From Vicinamibacterales bacterium (GTDB taxonomy: Bacteria; Acidobacteriota; Vicinamibacteria; Vicinamibacterales; UBA8438), in NCBI GenBank assembly GCA_958296065.1, contig CATQHX010000029.1:57715-121714 (forward strand): 64,000 bases of DNA. Direction: 5' to 3'. Both the position numbers and the translations under genes were made by a program. The notes beneath the pieces are model-generated. The model was not told the DNA's origin and did not search any database. It was given only the letters and a program-made list of their open reading frames with translations. Each line of letters starts with the position of its first letter. The first letter of the stretch is position 1. Below, piece by piece: positions 1 through 7,916 of the stretch.

Positions 1-1
1 C

Positions 2-232
2 GAGGACCGGGGAGACAGCACGACGGCGCCGATCATCGACCCGTTCCTCACCCTGGACGTGAGCTTCCTGTGGCGCTTCCCGGGCAGCGGAATGGACCTG
101 ACCCTGTATGCGATGAACCTGACCGGGCAGGTCCCGCCGTGGGCCAACGTCGAGCAGTCCTACGACGGTTTCACCCACGACCCGAAGGGGCGCCGCCTGA
201 AGATGGCGCTGACCTGGCGCTTCGGGGGGTGA
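2..232 (+). CDS. C-terminal end of a TonB-dependent receptor (partial)
   Basis: The frame is open from the window edge to a TGA at 230-232 and encodes about 76 residues. It reads as alternating hydrophobic strands and ends in the phrase LKMALTWRFGG, the aromatic-terminated last beta strand of an outer-membrane barrel. The stretch YDGFTHDPKGRRL before it is the usual penultimate turn in TonB-dependent receptors, especially the carboxypeptidase-regulatory/TonB class common in Acidobacteriota. The protein would sit in the outer membrane and import an unknown substrate. Most of the gene lies outside the window, so no substrate can be proposed. Family assignment rests only on the tail. Confidence 0.65.
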   Translation, partial: EDRGDSTTAPIIDPFLTLDVSFLWRFPGSGMDLTLYAMNLTGQVPPWANVEQSYDGFTHDPKGRRLKMALTWRFGG

Positions 233-358
233 GCCGTCTCCCGTGCGGGCGGGTCAGGCGATCCGCCCGCGCCGATTGTCGCGAAACATTTTGAAATCTT
301 TCTCCAACAAGGCCATGCAGGAGGGTCTTCAAGGGAAAGATTTGATAATCTTGCGGAC

Positions 359-1999
359 ATGGCCTCCGTCCCGGGGATTGGAGACATCCCACCGCAGCTC
401 TCACCGAAGGAATTCTGGGCCCTGTTCGGGCATCTCGAGCACGCAGGGCTCGACTTCAAACGCGGCGTGCCGGCCGATATTCGCGACACGATCGCGGCCA
501 TGGCCATGACCCATGGCGGGTTGATCGTCCACGGCGTCGACGATCAGCGGGCGCTCGTCGGCTGTCCACTCTCCCAGAATACGCAGGATCGCATCACGCG
601 CATCGCCACCGAGTGCGGAGTGGACGTGCAACTCCGTCCAATCGTCGTCGGTGACGTGGAGTTGACCATCTGCGCCGTACCGGAGGTGCGCCGCCGGATC
701 GTCACGACACCCGACGGCCGGCTGCTACGGCGCGTGGGCGGCGACTCGCAACCGCTGCGCGGCGACGCGATGGGGCGGTTCGTCCGCGAACGCGAACATC
801 GAGCCGGAGAGGACGAGCCGGTTGCCCGGGTCGATTTGGCGGCATTCGACCTGACCTCCCTGAATCAGGCGCTCACGGCCGATGGACGGCCGGCGGTGGC
901 GCAGGCCGGCCTCGAGCGGGCGCTTGCCGATCTCGGCGTCGCCGTCAATGCAGCACCGCCCCTGGGTCTGCGCGTGCTGCGGGCGGCACTCGTGCTCTTC
1001 GCGTCCGAACCACGGGAGTACGTACGCGGCGCCGCCGTGCAGCTCGTGCGTCGCGAAGGCGTCGAACCCGGCCCTGGACCCTCCTCCGCGCGCGAGGAGT
1101 GCGCCGGCCCGCTGGCGGCGACCGTCGACTGCTGCCTGCGTTTCGTGGCGGCGCACACCCGGCGCTTCGAAGCCGTCGTCGGGTCGCGCCGCCAACCGCT
1201 GTCCGAGTATCCCGACCCTGTGCTGCGGGAGGCAATCGTCAACGCGCTGGCGCATCGCGACTACGGCCTCACCGGCGCAACCGTCGACATCACCGTCTGG
1301 GACGACCGCATCGAGGTGCGGAGCCCGGGGCCGCTGCCGGGCCACATCACGCTCGACAACATGCGCGTGGAGCACTACAGCCGCAACCCGCGCATCATGC
1401 GCGTCCTGAAGACCATGGGGCTCGTCGAGGAGTACGGCGAAGGCATCGATCGCATGTATCGGGAGATGGAAGCCCGCCTGATGGAACCGCCCGTCTTCGA
1501 GGCCACCGCGAGCTCGGTGACGGTGACCCTGCGCAACCGCATGCTCGTCGACGTCGAAGATCAGGTCTGGCTGAACCAGCTCGACCGGGACGACGTGACC
1601 GCCGACGACCGCCGGGCGCTGGTCGCCGCACGGCAGGCCGGCGCCGTCACGCCGCGCGACCTGCGGGCCATGTTGCCCGACGCCGACATCGATGCGCTGC
1701 TCGGACGAATGGTCGCAAACGGACTGCTGACGCGTGTCGGCCGCCGCGGCGGGGCCCGCTATGTGCTGTCGGACGCCATGGTGCGACTTGCCGGCAGCCC
1801 GTGGATGGCGTCGCAGAGGCGGCGCAGCCAGAAACTGCTCGATGAGATCCGCCGCCGCGGAAGCCTCTCCACGACGGAGGCCGCGGCCCTGCTCGATACC
1901 GCCCCCACGGTCACCCGCGACCTGCTGAACGAGCTCGTGCAAGCCGGACTGGTGCGGGCCGCCGGGAGGACTCGCGCCCGTCGATACCACCTGCGATGA
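359..1999 (+). CDS. AlbA_2 (Schlafen-like) / RecG C-terminal-type ATPase protein
   Basis: 546 residues. The N-terminus (about 30-62) holds LDFKRG and THGGLIVHGVDD, typical of the AlbA_2 divergent AAA_4/Schlafen-like domain. A GHKL-type ATPase domain (HATPase_c_4) follows around 285-370, with NALAHRDYG near residue 293 and LVEEYGEGIDRM further on. The rest looks like two winged-helix units with DNA-binding character. Such proteins are often annotated as RecG-like helicases although they lack helicase motors; they act as transcription regulators or occur in defence islands. The start at 359 has only a weak ribosome site. It stands alone between a receptor gene and decayed genes, upstream of the dGTPase/restriction block. 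Family is clear; role is not. Confidence 0.85.
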   Translation: MASVPGIGDIPPQLSPKEFWALFGHLEHAGLDFKRGVPADIRDTIAAMAMTHGGLIVHGVDDQRALVGCPLSQNTQDRITRIATECGVDVQLRPIVVGDVELTICAVPEVRRRIVTTPDGRLLRRVGGDSQPLRGDAMGRFVREREHRAGEDEPVARVDLAAFDLTSLNQALTADGRPAVAQAGLERALADLGVAVNAAPPLGLRVLRAALVLFASEPREYVRGAAVQLVRREGVEPGPGPSSAREECAGPLAATVDCCLRFVAAHTRRFEAVVGSRRQPLSEYPDPVLREAIVNALAHRDYGLTGATVDITVWDDRIEVRSPGPLPGHITLDNMRVEHYSRNPRIMRVLKTMGLVEEYGEGIDRMYREMEARLMEPPVFEATASSVTVTLRNRMLVDVEDQVWLNQLDRDDVTADDRRALVAARQAGAVTPRDLRAMLPDADIDALLGRMVANGLLTRVGRRGGARYVLSDAMVRLAGSPWMASQRRRSQKLLDEIRRRGSLSTTEAAALLDTAPTVTRDLLNELVQAGLVRAAGRTRARRYHLR

Positions 2000-2067
2000 C
2001 GGTCGGCGAAGGCGGACCGCAGCGAACACCGCCGACCGCCCACCGCCCGGCCGGATCGCACCACGCT

Positions 2068-2640
2068 TTACGCTGCCCGTACCAGGATCGCGCGCGTGTA
2101 GAGCAGCTCGAAACCCTGCCGCTGCACGTTCTGCTGCGACTTCGAGCCCGGCTGCGTCGTGACCACGGCGATGTCGCAACCGCGGCGCGCGGCATCGGTC
2201 AGTCGACTGACAAGCAGCGCGCTCTGCACGCCCCGGCGGCGATGGGCAGGCATGGTCGCGGCGCCGCAGAGTTGCGCGACACCCTCGCAGAGCCGCAGGC
2301 TCGCCCCGCCGGCTGCGACGCCGTCTCGATACGCGAGGTACCGGGCGAATCCCGAGGCGGTGGCCAGGTCGCCCACGGTCCGCGCCAGCACATCGCGCGA
2401 GAACTCCTCATGCGACGGAACCCCCTGCTCGTCCGGGCTCGCGAAGCCGGCGACGATGACGTCGAGCCAGACTTCCTGATCCGCTTCACCCACGACCGAA
2501 ACGTCGATGGCGGCGCCGATATGCCGAAGGTTCGCTGCCGGCAGCCGAAGCCCGAGCACGTTCTCGAAGTTCTCCAGCACGTAGCCCCGCCGGGTCAGCA
2601 GTGCGCAGCCGCTCCTCGTCGAGCGCTCCCGCAAAGCCAA
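2068..2640 (-). CDS. GNAT-type acetyltransferase domain protein, apparently N-terminally truncated
   Basis: 190 residues. The segment from LLTRRGYVLENFENVLG to the end matches the C-terminal part of a GNAT acetyltransferase group: PAHRRRGVQSALL is the acetyl-CoA pyrophosphate loop (R/Q-x-x-G-x-G/A type), and GCDIAVVTTQPGSKSQQN then GFELLYTRAILVR form the last strands. Related proteins usually have about 80-90 more residues before this point. Here the upstream sequence is instead the tail of a FAD monooxygenase in another frame, so the 5' end has been lost by fusion or deletion near 2600. The first ATG at 2640 may be only the first available start. Acceptor unknown; activity doubtful. Confidence 0.6.
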   Translation of the reverse strand: MALRERSTRSGCALLTRRGYVLENFENVLGLRLPAANLRHIGAAIDVSVVGEADQEVWLDVIVAGFASPDEQGVPSHEEFSRDVLARTVGDLATASGFARYLAYRDGVAAGGASLRLCEGVAQLCGAATMPAHRRRGVQSALLVSRLTDAARRGCDIAVVTTQPGSKSQQNVQRQGFELLYTRAILVRAA

Positions 2641-3200
2641 GTCCGGCTACCTTGTCGGCAGGCCACGGGTTCATCGCCCCCATGATTCGTGCCGTCCGGC
2701 GGCCCTGGGCCACCAGCGCCGCCGTCTTTTCCCGCCGGTCGCGTTCGTAGGCGCGCAGGGCATTCTGGACATCGGCATGCGTGCTCACCGCTCTACCGAA
2801 CGCCACCGCATCGACCAACGCCCGGGCCGCGCCCTAGCCGCCCTAGCCGGTGTGCGGCAGCACCGGGTGGGCCGCGTCCCCGAGCAGCGTGACGACGCCC
2901 TTGCCCCAGAACGGCACCGGGTCGCGGTCGAAGATCTCGTCGACACGCATGTCGGTGGCCCGGATGTCACCGCCCGAACCACTCCTCAAAGCGTGGCGAC
3001 ATGTGCCTCAGAATCGCCACCGGATCGTCCCGGCCGCCGGGCGCGGCCAGCGCCTCCGCCAGCAAGAGCGCCGTACACCACCGGACGCAGAGCGACTATC
3101 CTCGGGCCACCCATCACCTCCGGGGGGGGAACGTCCGCACGCATCACCACGGTGCCGTCCATCCGGCGCACCTCGCCCCGCGCCGTCCTCAGAGCACACG
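2600..3200 (-). pseudogene. Decayed FAD-dependent monooxygenase
   Basis: Read from high to low coordinates, several frames together rebuild the C-terminal half of a salicylate-hydroxylase-type FAD monooxygenase. A stretch near 3040-3190 reads DGTVVMRADVPPP and PRIVALRPVVYGAL; 2990-3070 reads LLLAEALAAPGGRDDPVAIL in another frame; 2830-2990 gives the FAD-binding motif GVVTLLGDAAHPVLPHTG. Two TAG codons follow within nine bases, where the family has glutamines (GQG), and after them ALVDAVAFGRAVSTHADVQNALRAYERDRR continues in the same frame. With at least one frameshift and two stops, and no N-terminal Rossmann motif seen, it is not functional. Its 5' side abuts the nucleotidyltransferase gene and its 3' side the truncated acetyltransferase. 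Confidence 0.7.
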
Positions 3201-4052
3201 GACATGTCCCCTTGGAGACGATGCATCCACTGGCGCCGGCCACAGGTTAAGTTGGCCCATACTCGGCAACTCGCATCCGTTTCCAAATGACGATTCTCGT
3301 GTCACAAGTCTGGCGAACTCGTACAACGTGCGACTATCGATTCTGACATGGCCGTAGTGACCCGTCTGGACACGCTCAACGACTTCCTTGCTAATCGATG
3401 CCGCGACATTCCGAATATAACTGGCCAAACGAGGCCCGATCTTGAATTGCAGCTCACTGGCCATGATCAGCGCCCGAACAACCGTCAGTTCGGGAAAAGG
3501 ATTGTCGGATCGGTTGAGTTCTATCGTCCTGTCAAGAATTCCCTCGAAGAACCGATCGTCCCCGGAGAAAACGGCACGCGGTCTACCTCCACGTGTCCAA
3601 GCTTCAACGGCCACTGCTTCCAGGTTGAACGGTGTCGTTGAAGGCAGCGCCGAGAAGCTCGGCCGCTCGCTTCCGTCGCCGTGCTTGAATGCCCACGTAT
3701 CCGCAACTGGCCATACGTCGAACTGCCAGGCGCCGTGTTTCAATTGAAGACCGCCAAAGCGAGTGCGGCGCGTCACAATGTCGGCAAACTTCTTCTCGAG
3801 CCACGGAAGCGGAGCTCCAGAAACAACGACATCTATATCTCTTGGCCTCCCCGGTCTTCCCTCGAAGATTCGGGACACGAGGAGCGAACGAAGCGTACCA
3901 CCGAACAGTACGGCCTTCACCCTGGATTGTCGGAGTTCATGAACTACATCAAGGATAGGCTCTTTCCAAACAGAACCGTTTCGGTGAACGAGGGAGTTAA
4001 CCTCCTCCAACAACTTGCGCTTAAGTCCCGCAACGGTCAGCTTAGTCTCCAT
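3189..4052 (-). CDS. Nucleotidyltransferase-fold protein, operon partner of a dGTPase
   Basis: 287 residues from the ATG at 4052, which overlaps the stop of the upstream dGTPase gene by 11 bases, so the two are translationally coupled. The motif VLFGGTLRSLL (about 48-58) followed by RDIDVVVSG (71-79) is the GG...DxD signature of the polymerase-beta nucleotidyltransferase superfamily, with two metal-binding aspartates. The rest has no recognised domain, and the last dozen codons run into monooxygenase remnant DNA, so the natural C-terminus may be altered. Base composition is much lower in GC than the neighbours, like the dGTPase gene, so both were probably acquired together. It may transfer a nucleotide to RNA, protein or a small molecule; nothing shows which. 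Confidence 0.6.
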   Translation of the reverse strand: METKLTVAGLKRKLLEEVNSLVHRNGSVWKEPILDVVHELRQSRVKAVLFGGTLRSLLVSRIFEGRPGRPRDIDVVVSGAPLPWLEKKFADIVTRRTRFGGLQLKHGAWQFDVWPVADTWAFKHGDGSERPSFSALPSTTPFNLEAVAVEAWTRGGRPRAVFSGDDRFFEGILDRTIELNRSDNPFPELTVVRALIMASELQFKIGPRLASYIRNVAASISKEVVERVQTGHYGHVRIDSRTLYEFARLVTRESSFGNGCELPSMGQLNLWPAPVDASSPRGHVRVL

Positions 4053-5433
4053 TGAACAGCTCCGCGTGCAGCCTCTTGGCAAACGAGTCTGTCATTCCGC
4101 AGATATAATCCGTTACCAACTGGAATCGATGGTACGCTTCTGGCAACCTTCTGCCGTCAATGTTGACGAAATGCTGGAAAACCTGACGATAGTTGGGAGA
4201 AACTAGTGCCGCCGCCTTACCAGCGAACTCCGTTGTCTTCGGTGACCCTTTCGATGGCAACACCGCAGCGCCCTCCCAGAAGACATCCATTAGGTCGCCG
4301 ATGACTTGGCGCCCCATCAACTCCAACGTCAAGGTAGAGCGCATGGGGTAGACTCTCTCTCGACCCATCTTCCGCAGGCACTTCTCAAGTTCATGAGCAT
4401 TGCTCTCTTTTAGCAGCGTGCCTGGGTACTGCCCATCAATGATCTCTCCATACCGCTTTCTGAATGCATCAAAGGCACCATCTACCATGACGCGAATTGC
4501 CGCGGTCCTGAACGCTGCTGTCCTGATGTCGTCGTCTAAATTCTTGGGAACTTCTGGGCGACCGGCCTTCAGAATCCTATCCTGGAGCTCCAGAACTCCC
4601 TTCACGGAATCGGCACCCGTGACCGATTGCAATTCGTCGTAGATTTCTCCCCACGACAGCAGGTCTTTCTTCACCGCATCCTCGACATCGGCAGCAAGAT
4701 AGACGATGTCGTCCGCCGCCTCCACTAGAAAACATATGGGGTGCCGCGCATCACCTGTACCGGTTTCGTTTCGTATTTGCTCTACGATATCCTCCTCCGA
4801 CGCGAAGTAGCCTGGCTTATGGAACGCGTGATTCGCGTCTCCCTTGTCAGCCTTATCGGACGTGGCTACGTACTTGCATAGCACAGATAACGTTCCGAAC
4901 GTGAGGTTTAGGCCATAATAGTCCGCCAGAATCTGCAGTGTCGCAACAAGTCTGAGCGACTGAGCGTTGCCTTCGAACTTCAAGAAGTCCTGGATCTGCT
5001 GCTCGCCCTCCAATGATGTACGCAGGCACTCCTCTCGCTCAGGCCTAAGGAACCATGCTCTGATCGCGTCCTCTCCAGCATGGCCGAAGGGCGGATTGCC
5101 TAGGTCGTGAATTAGCCCGCAGGTCGCTGCAATGGCCTCGATACACCGATCCATCCCTGCCGAGATCTCACCCTCTTCCAGCAGCCACTTTGCGCTCCGG
5201 GTTGCCAAACCGCGCGCGACGCTCGATACCTCAAGTGAGTGAGTCAGGCGCGTGCGCACTCCGTCGTGAGCCTCAAGCGGGAAGACTTGGGCCTTGTCCT
5301 GCAAGCGCTTCACCGGGGTCGAGAAGACCGAGCGGTCGAAGTCTCGTTCGAACTCGATGCGAGGATCCTCCGGATCTTGCGGATTCGTGGTCTGTCGTCG
5401 TCGGCCGCCGTTCAGCAGGTCTGTCCATTTCAT
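4042..5433 (-). CDS. dgt: dGTP triphosphohydrolase (HD family)
   Basis: 463 residues. HD-domain metal ligands are visible: R-T-R-L-THSLEV (His65), CGLIHDLGNPPFGHAGE (His109, Asp110, His118) and EAADDIVYLAADVEDAV further on, the Dgt pattern. The N-terminal FERDFDRSVFSTPVKRLQDKAQVF is the substrate-pocket entry of the family, and the length is normal. Dgt enzymes cleave dGTP to deoxyguanosine and triphosphate; some are known to deplete dNTPs during phage infection. Two sampled rows (4441-4500, 4861-4920) have 29 and 28 G+C out of 60, against 41 in a row of the neighbouring ankyrin gene, so transfer is likely. The next gene downstream, a nucleotidyltransferase, overlaps by 11 bases. A defence role is inference from composition, partner and the adjacent restriction system. 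Confidence 0.88.
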   Translation of the reverse strand: MKWTDLLNGGRRRQTTNPQDPEDPRIEFERDFDRSVFSTPVKRLQDKAQVFPLEAHDGVRTRLTHSLEVSSVARGLATRSAKWLLEEGEISAGMDRCIEAIAATCGLIHDLGNPPFGHAGEDAIRAWFLRPEREECLRTSLEGEQQIQDFLKFEGNAQSLRLVATLQILADYYGLNLTFGTLSVLCKYVATSDKADKGDANHAFHKPGYFASEEDIVEQIRNETGTGDARHPICFLVEAADDIVYLAADVEDAVKKDLLSWGEIYDELQSVTGADSVKGVLELQDRILKAGRPEVPKNLDDDIRTAAFRTAAIRVMVDGAFDAFRKRYGEIIDGQYPGTLLKESNAHELEKCLRKMGRERVYPMRSTLTLELMGRQVIGDLMDVFWEGAAVLPSKGSPKTTEFAGKAAALVSPNYRQVFQHFVNIDGRRLPEAYHRFQLVTDYICGMTDSFAKRLHAELFNGD

Positions 5434-5737
5434 GGGTGTCGATCCAGGCTCACAGTCTCCGTCTCCCGACGACGGTAGTATGGCAGGATGTCGTGACAGC
5501 GGAGGTCACAGTTCGCAGAATGCCGATCCACCATGTCACCGGTCGTCGGCTCGCTGGAGTCCCAGCCTGGACGGTGGTCGGCGACGTCCGCGTAGCGCGG
5601 CGTACCCTTCGGGAGCGCCGGGGGCAAGCTGTAGCCGAGCTCGCACATAGACGTAGCGCCTCGGAAGACCCGTGCGTTCCAAAACCGCCTGCCGCACGGA
5701 GATGCCCGGCAACCGCCCGCCGAGGGCGCCAAGGGCG
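5434..5737. other. Intergenic stretch between the dGTPase and restriction enzyme genes
   Basis: 304 bases upstream of the dGTPase gene and downstream of the restriction-enzyme stop. Open frames exist on the minus strand, but none gives a recognisable protein. One contains CDLRCHDILPYYRR, which looks protein-like and might be a gene scrap. No clear terminator or promoter was found. The dGTPase promoter should lie in its last 100 bases. Confidence 0.4.
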
Positions 5738-6529
5738 TCATGTCCGCCGCCGGTACACAGCGAGATCTTCATCGGTCAGCTCGCTCGGGTCCACCAGCTT
5801 GTAGTGCCTCTCCGTGGAGATCTTCACCTCGTCCTCGACCCTCTCGAAGGCGAAGAGCGCAATCACGTCGTCACGCGTGAACTGCGCGGCTACCGGACGA
5901 CATATCAGTGCCGGGAACCTGGACTCGCAAAGCGCCATGTCCTGCTCGATCTGCACGATGTTCAGCGTGTCGCTTCCGCCCTTGGCCTGCACGGGGATGA
6001 CGTACTGGCAGCCCTTCGCATCGACTCCGACGTACAACTCGTCGGTCTCCACCTGGCCGATGTCGGGTACGGTAGTCCGCAGATGGTTCTGCAGGGAGTA
6101 GCACGTGATGCCCATGAAGATGTCGATCAGCCGGTTGTAACGCACTTTGGCCAGCAGCGCCTGCTCGTCGCCGAGCGCGTACATCGCGACGACGCCTGGC
6201 GTGGCGTCCGGGACCTTGGTGAACGCCATCTGCTCATTGGGGGCGAGCCGAATCGGCCGCGTCAGGACAAAGCAGTACCGGCCCCGTCCTGATCCGCGGA
6301 TGATCCATTCGAAGCCCGCTGCGGCCGTCGCCTGGATGGACTGCGGCAGCGTCCGTCGGTACCGCGCGCTGTAGACGACATCGCCGACGTTGCTCGGGAG
6401 CGGCACTCCGCGCCGCTTGGCGGCTGCCGCGATCTCGGGCCTCTCGAAATCGACCCGGGTCATTCCCTTCCGGAACTTGGAAACGAAGATCTCCTCGATG
6501 ATGGCGGCGTAGGCGTTCGACTTGGACAT
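5738..6529 (-). CDS. Putative type II restriction endonuclease (PD-(D/E)XK-like)
   Basis: 263 residues, starting 28 bases after the stop of the DNA methyltransferase gene, in the same operon. A likely nuclease core is QVETDELYVGVD (159-170) followed by YVIPVQAKGG (176-185). This fits an acidic residue then strand-(E/Q)xK with Gln181 and Lys183, a known variant of the PD-(D/E)XK site. Positive patches (KFRKGM, YSARYRR) are consistent with DNA binding. I do not recognise a named restriction family, and the recognition site cannot be read. The assignment leans on gene order as well as the motif. An alternative is another nuclease or accessory protein co-transferred with the methylase. Confidence 0.6.
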   Translation of the reverse strand: MSKSNAYAAIIEEIFVSKFRKGMTRVDFERPEIAAAAKRRGVPLPSNVGDVVYSARYRRTLPQSIQATAAAGFEWIIRGSGRGRYCFVLTRPIRLAPNEQMAFTKVPDATPGVVAMYALGDEQALLAKVRYNRLIDIFMGITCYSLQNHLRTTVPDIGQVETDELYVGVDAKGCQYVIPVQAKGGSDTLNIVQIEQDMALCESRFPALICRPVAAQFTRDDVIALFAFERVEDEVKISTERHYKLVDPSELTDEDLAVYRRRT

Positions 6530-6557
6530 GGTCGAGACCAGTTCAACGCGACGGGCG

Positions 6558-7904
6558 TCAGCCCGGCCAGCGAAGCCGCACGACCTCCTCGCGCAACTGC
6601 TGCCGGCTCGCGGTGGCGATTCTCGTTCGAAACAGATCGATGGCGGTCAGCTCGTAGCCGAGGCGCTGGGCGAGTTCGCCGAGGATCTGGCCGGTCCGGA
6701 TCATCACTCGCAGGTACGAGGCCTGGTCGCCGACGACGTATGCGAGTCTCGCGCCGGGACGCAGGCGGCTTCGGAGGCCGGACAGGTGCCGGACCATGCC
6801 GCCGAAGTAGAGCTTCGTGACCCGCGCGTACTGGCGTTCGAAGCCAGACGTCTTGCCCAGCTCGATCCGGCGCTCCTCGATGCGCCGGGCGATGCGCTGA
6901 ATGCCCTCGTGCTCGGCGACGAGGGCGTCGTCGGTATCCGCCTTGTAGACGCTGCGCGTGTTGGACCGCACGAGACCCTGCTTCAGGCCGCGCAGCTCCT
7001 GCTTGCTCCGGACAAGTCCAAGCAGGACGCTCTCCAGCCGCGTCGTCCGCGTGTAGTCCTTCTCGTTGGGATACGGCGGTGACGTAATGACCGCATCGAC
7101 GGACGACGGCTCCAGAAGCTCCTCCGCCTGGCGCGAGTCCGCCAGGTGCACCGTGGCCTCGGTCCCGGCCTGCTTCCGCAACGCCGTAAGGTCGTCGGCC
7201 ATCCGGCGAACCCGATCCAGCCACGGTCCGACGACCGGCGCGTCTTCCCGGACTCTCCCGACGCCGACCTCCGGACCGAAGTGCAGGTTGCCGATCCCCG
7301 AGACCAGCGCGGTCGCGAGGGCGAGCCTCTCGTGCCCGCGGAACCTCTCGTGGCGATGCTGCTCCAGCGTTTCGAGCAGCACGAGCGTCTTGTGGAGGGG
7401 CAGCGGGCTGATCGAGTTCTTCAGCAGAAGACCGAAGCGGTCGGGAGGCAACGTCCCGAGCTCTGTAGTTCGTCGCCTGCCCGTCTGAAACAGGGGAGCC
7501 ACCCCGAGGTCGTCGATGCCTTCCTCTCGGAGCTGTTCCAGCGCCCGGTCGGCGACCTTCCTGGCGTGGGAGACGAGAGCCTCCGGGTCGACGTTCCAAT
7601 CCACTTTGGTCCGGCTCGCGAAACCGGCCATCGGATTGCGCTCGATGCCGACGCTCGGGATGCCGAGCTTCTTGCACTCGACCAGCGTCGTGCCGGTGCC
7701 GCAGAAGGGATCGAGCACCCGTTGCGTCGAATCCACCCCGAACGTGTCGAGGTAGTCGCGCACCAGATGCGACGGGAACGAGAGGACGAAGCGGTACCAG
7801 TCGTGGACGGCGCGGTCTTCAGGCCGCAGCCGGTTCAGCTCCGGGGCGCTCTTGCCCCGGGTAGCGCCCTTGCCCCGGGAAGGCGTCGCAGCGGCGGTGG
7901 TCAC
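6558..7904 (-). CDS. Site-specific DNA methyltransferase (N4-cytosine or N6-adenine)
   Basis: 448 residues. The AdoMet-binding motif DPFCGTGTT is at 65-73 and the catalytic motif TSPPY at 274-278, followed by PNEKDYTRTTRLE. The order, AdoMet site before catalytic site with a long spacer, belongs to amino-methyltransferases of the alpha/gamma layout; SPPY alone does not separate N4C from N6A. It would protect host DNA at the site cut by the nuclease encoded 28 bases downstream. Composition resembles the chromosome more than the dGTPase pair does. The pair sits directly after the ankyrin gene, which runs in the same direction with only 12 bases between. Confidence 0.88.
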   Translation of the reverse strand: MTTAAATPSRGKGATRGKSAPELNRLRPEDRAVHDWYRFVLSFPSHLVRDYLDTFGVDSTQRVLDPFCGTGTTLVECKKLGIPSVGIERNPMAGFASRTKVDWNVDPEALVSHARKVADRALEQLREEGIDDLGVAPLFQTGRRRTTELGTLPPDRFGLLLKNSISPLPLHKTLVLLETLEQHRHERFRGHERLALATALVSGIGNLHFGPEVGVGRVREDAPVVGPWLDRVRRMADDLTALRKQAGTEATVHLADSRQAEELLEPSSVDAVITSPPYPNEKDYTRTTRLESVLLGLVRSKQELRGLKQGLVRSNTRSVYKADTDDALVAEHEGIQRIARRIEERRIELGKTSGFERQYARVTKLYFGGMVRHLSGLRSRLRPGARLAYVVGDQASYLRVMIRTGQILGELAQRLGYELTAIDLFRTRIATASRQQLREEVVRLRWPG

Positions 7905-7916
7905 GGCGCCCGCAAC

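Noticed and set aside
5430..5772. Small minus-strand frames between dGTPase and restriction genes
   Set aside because: No ribosome site or family similarity; overlapping frames conflict with each other.
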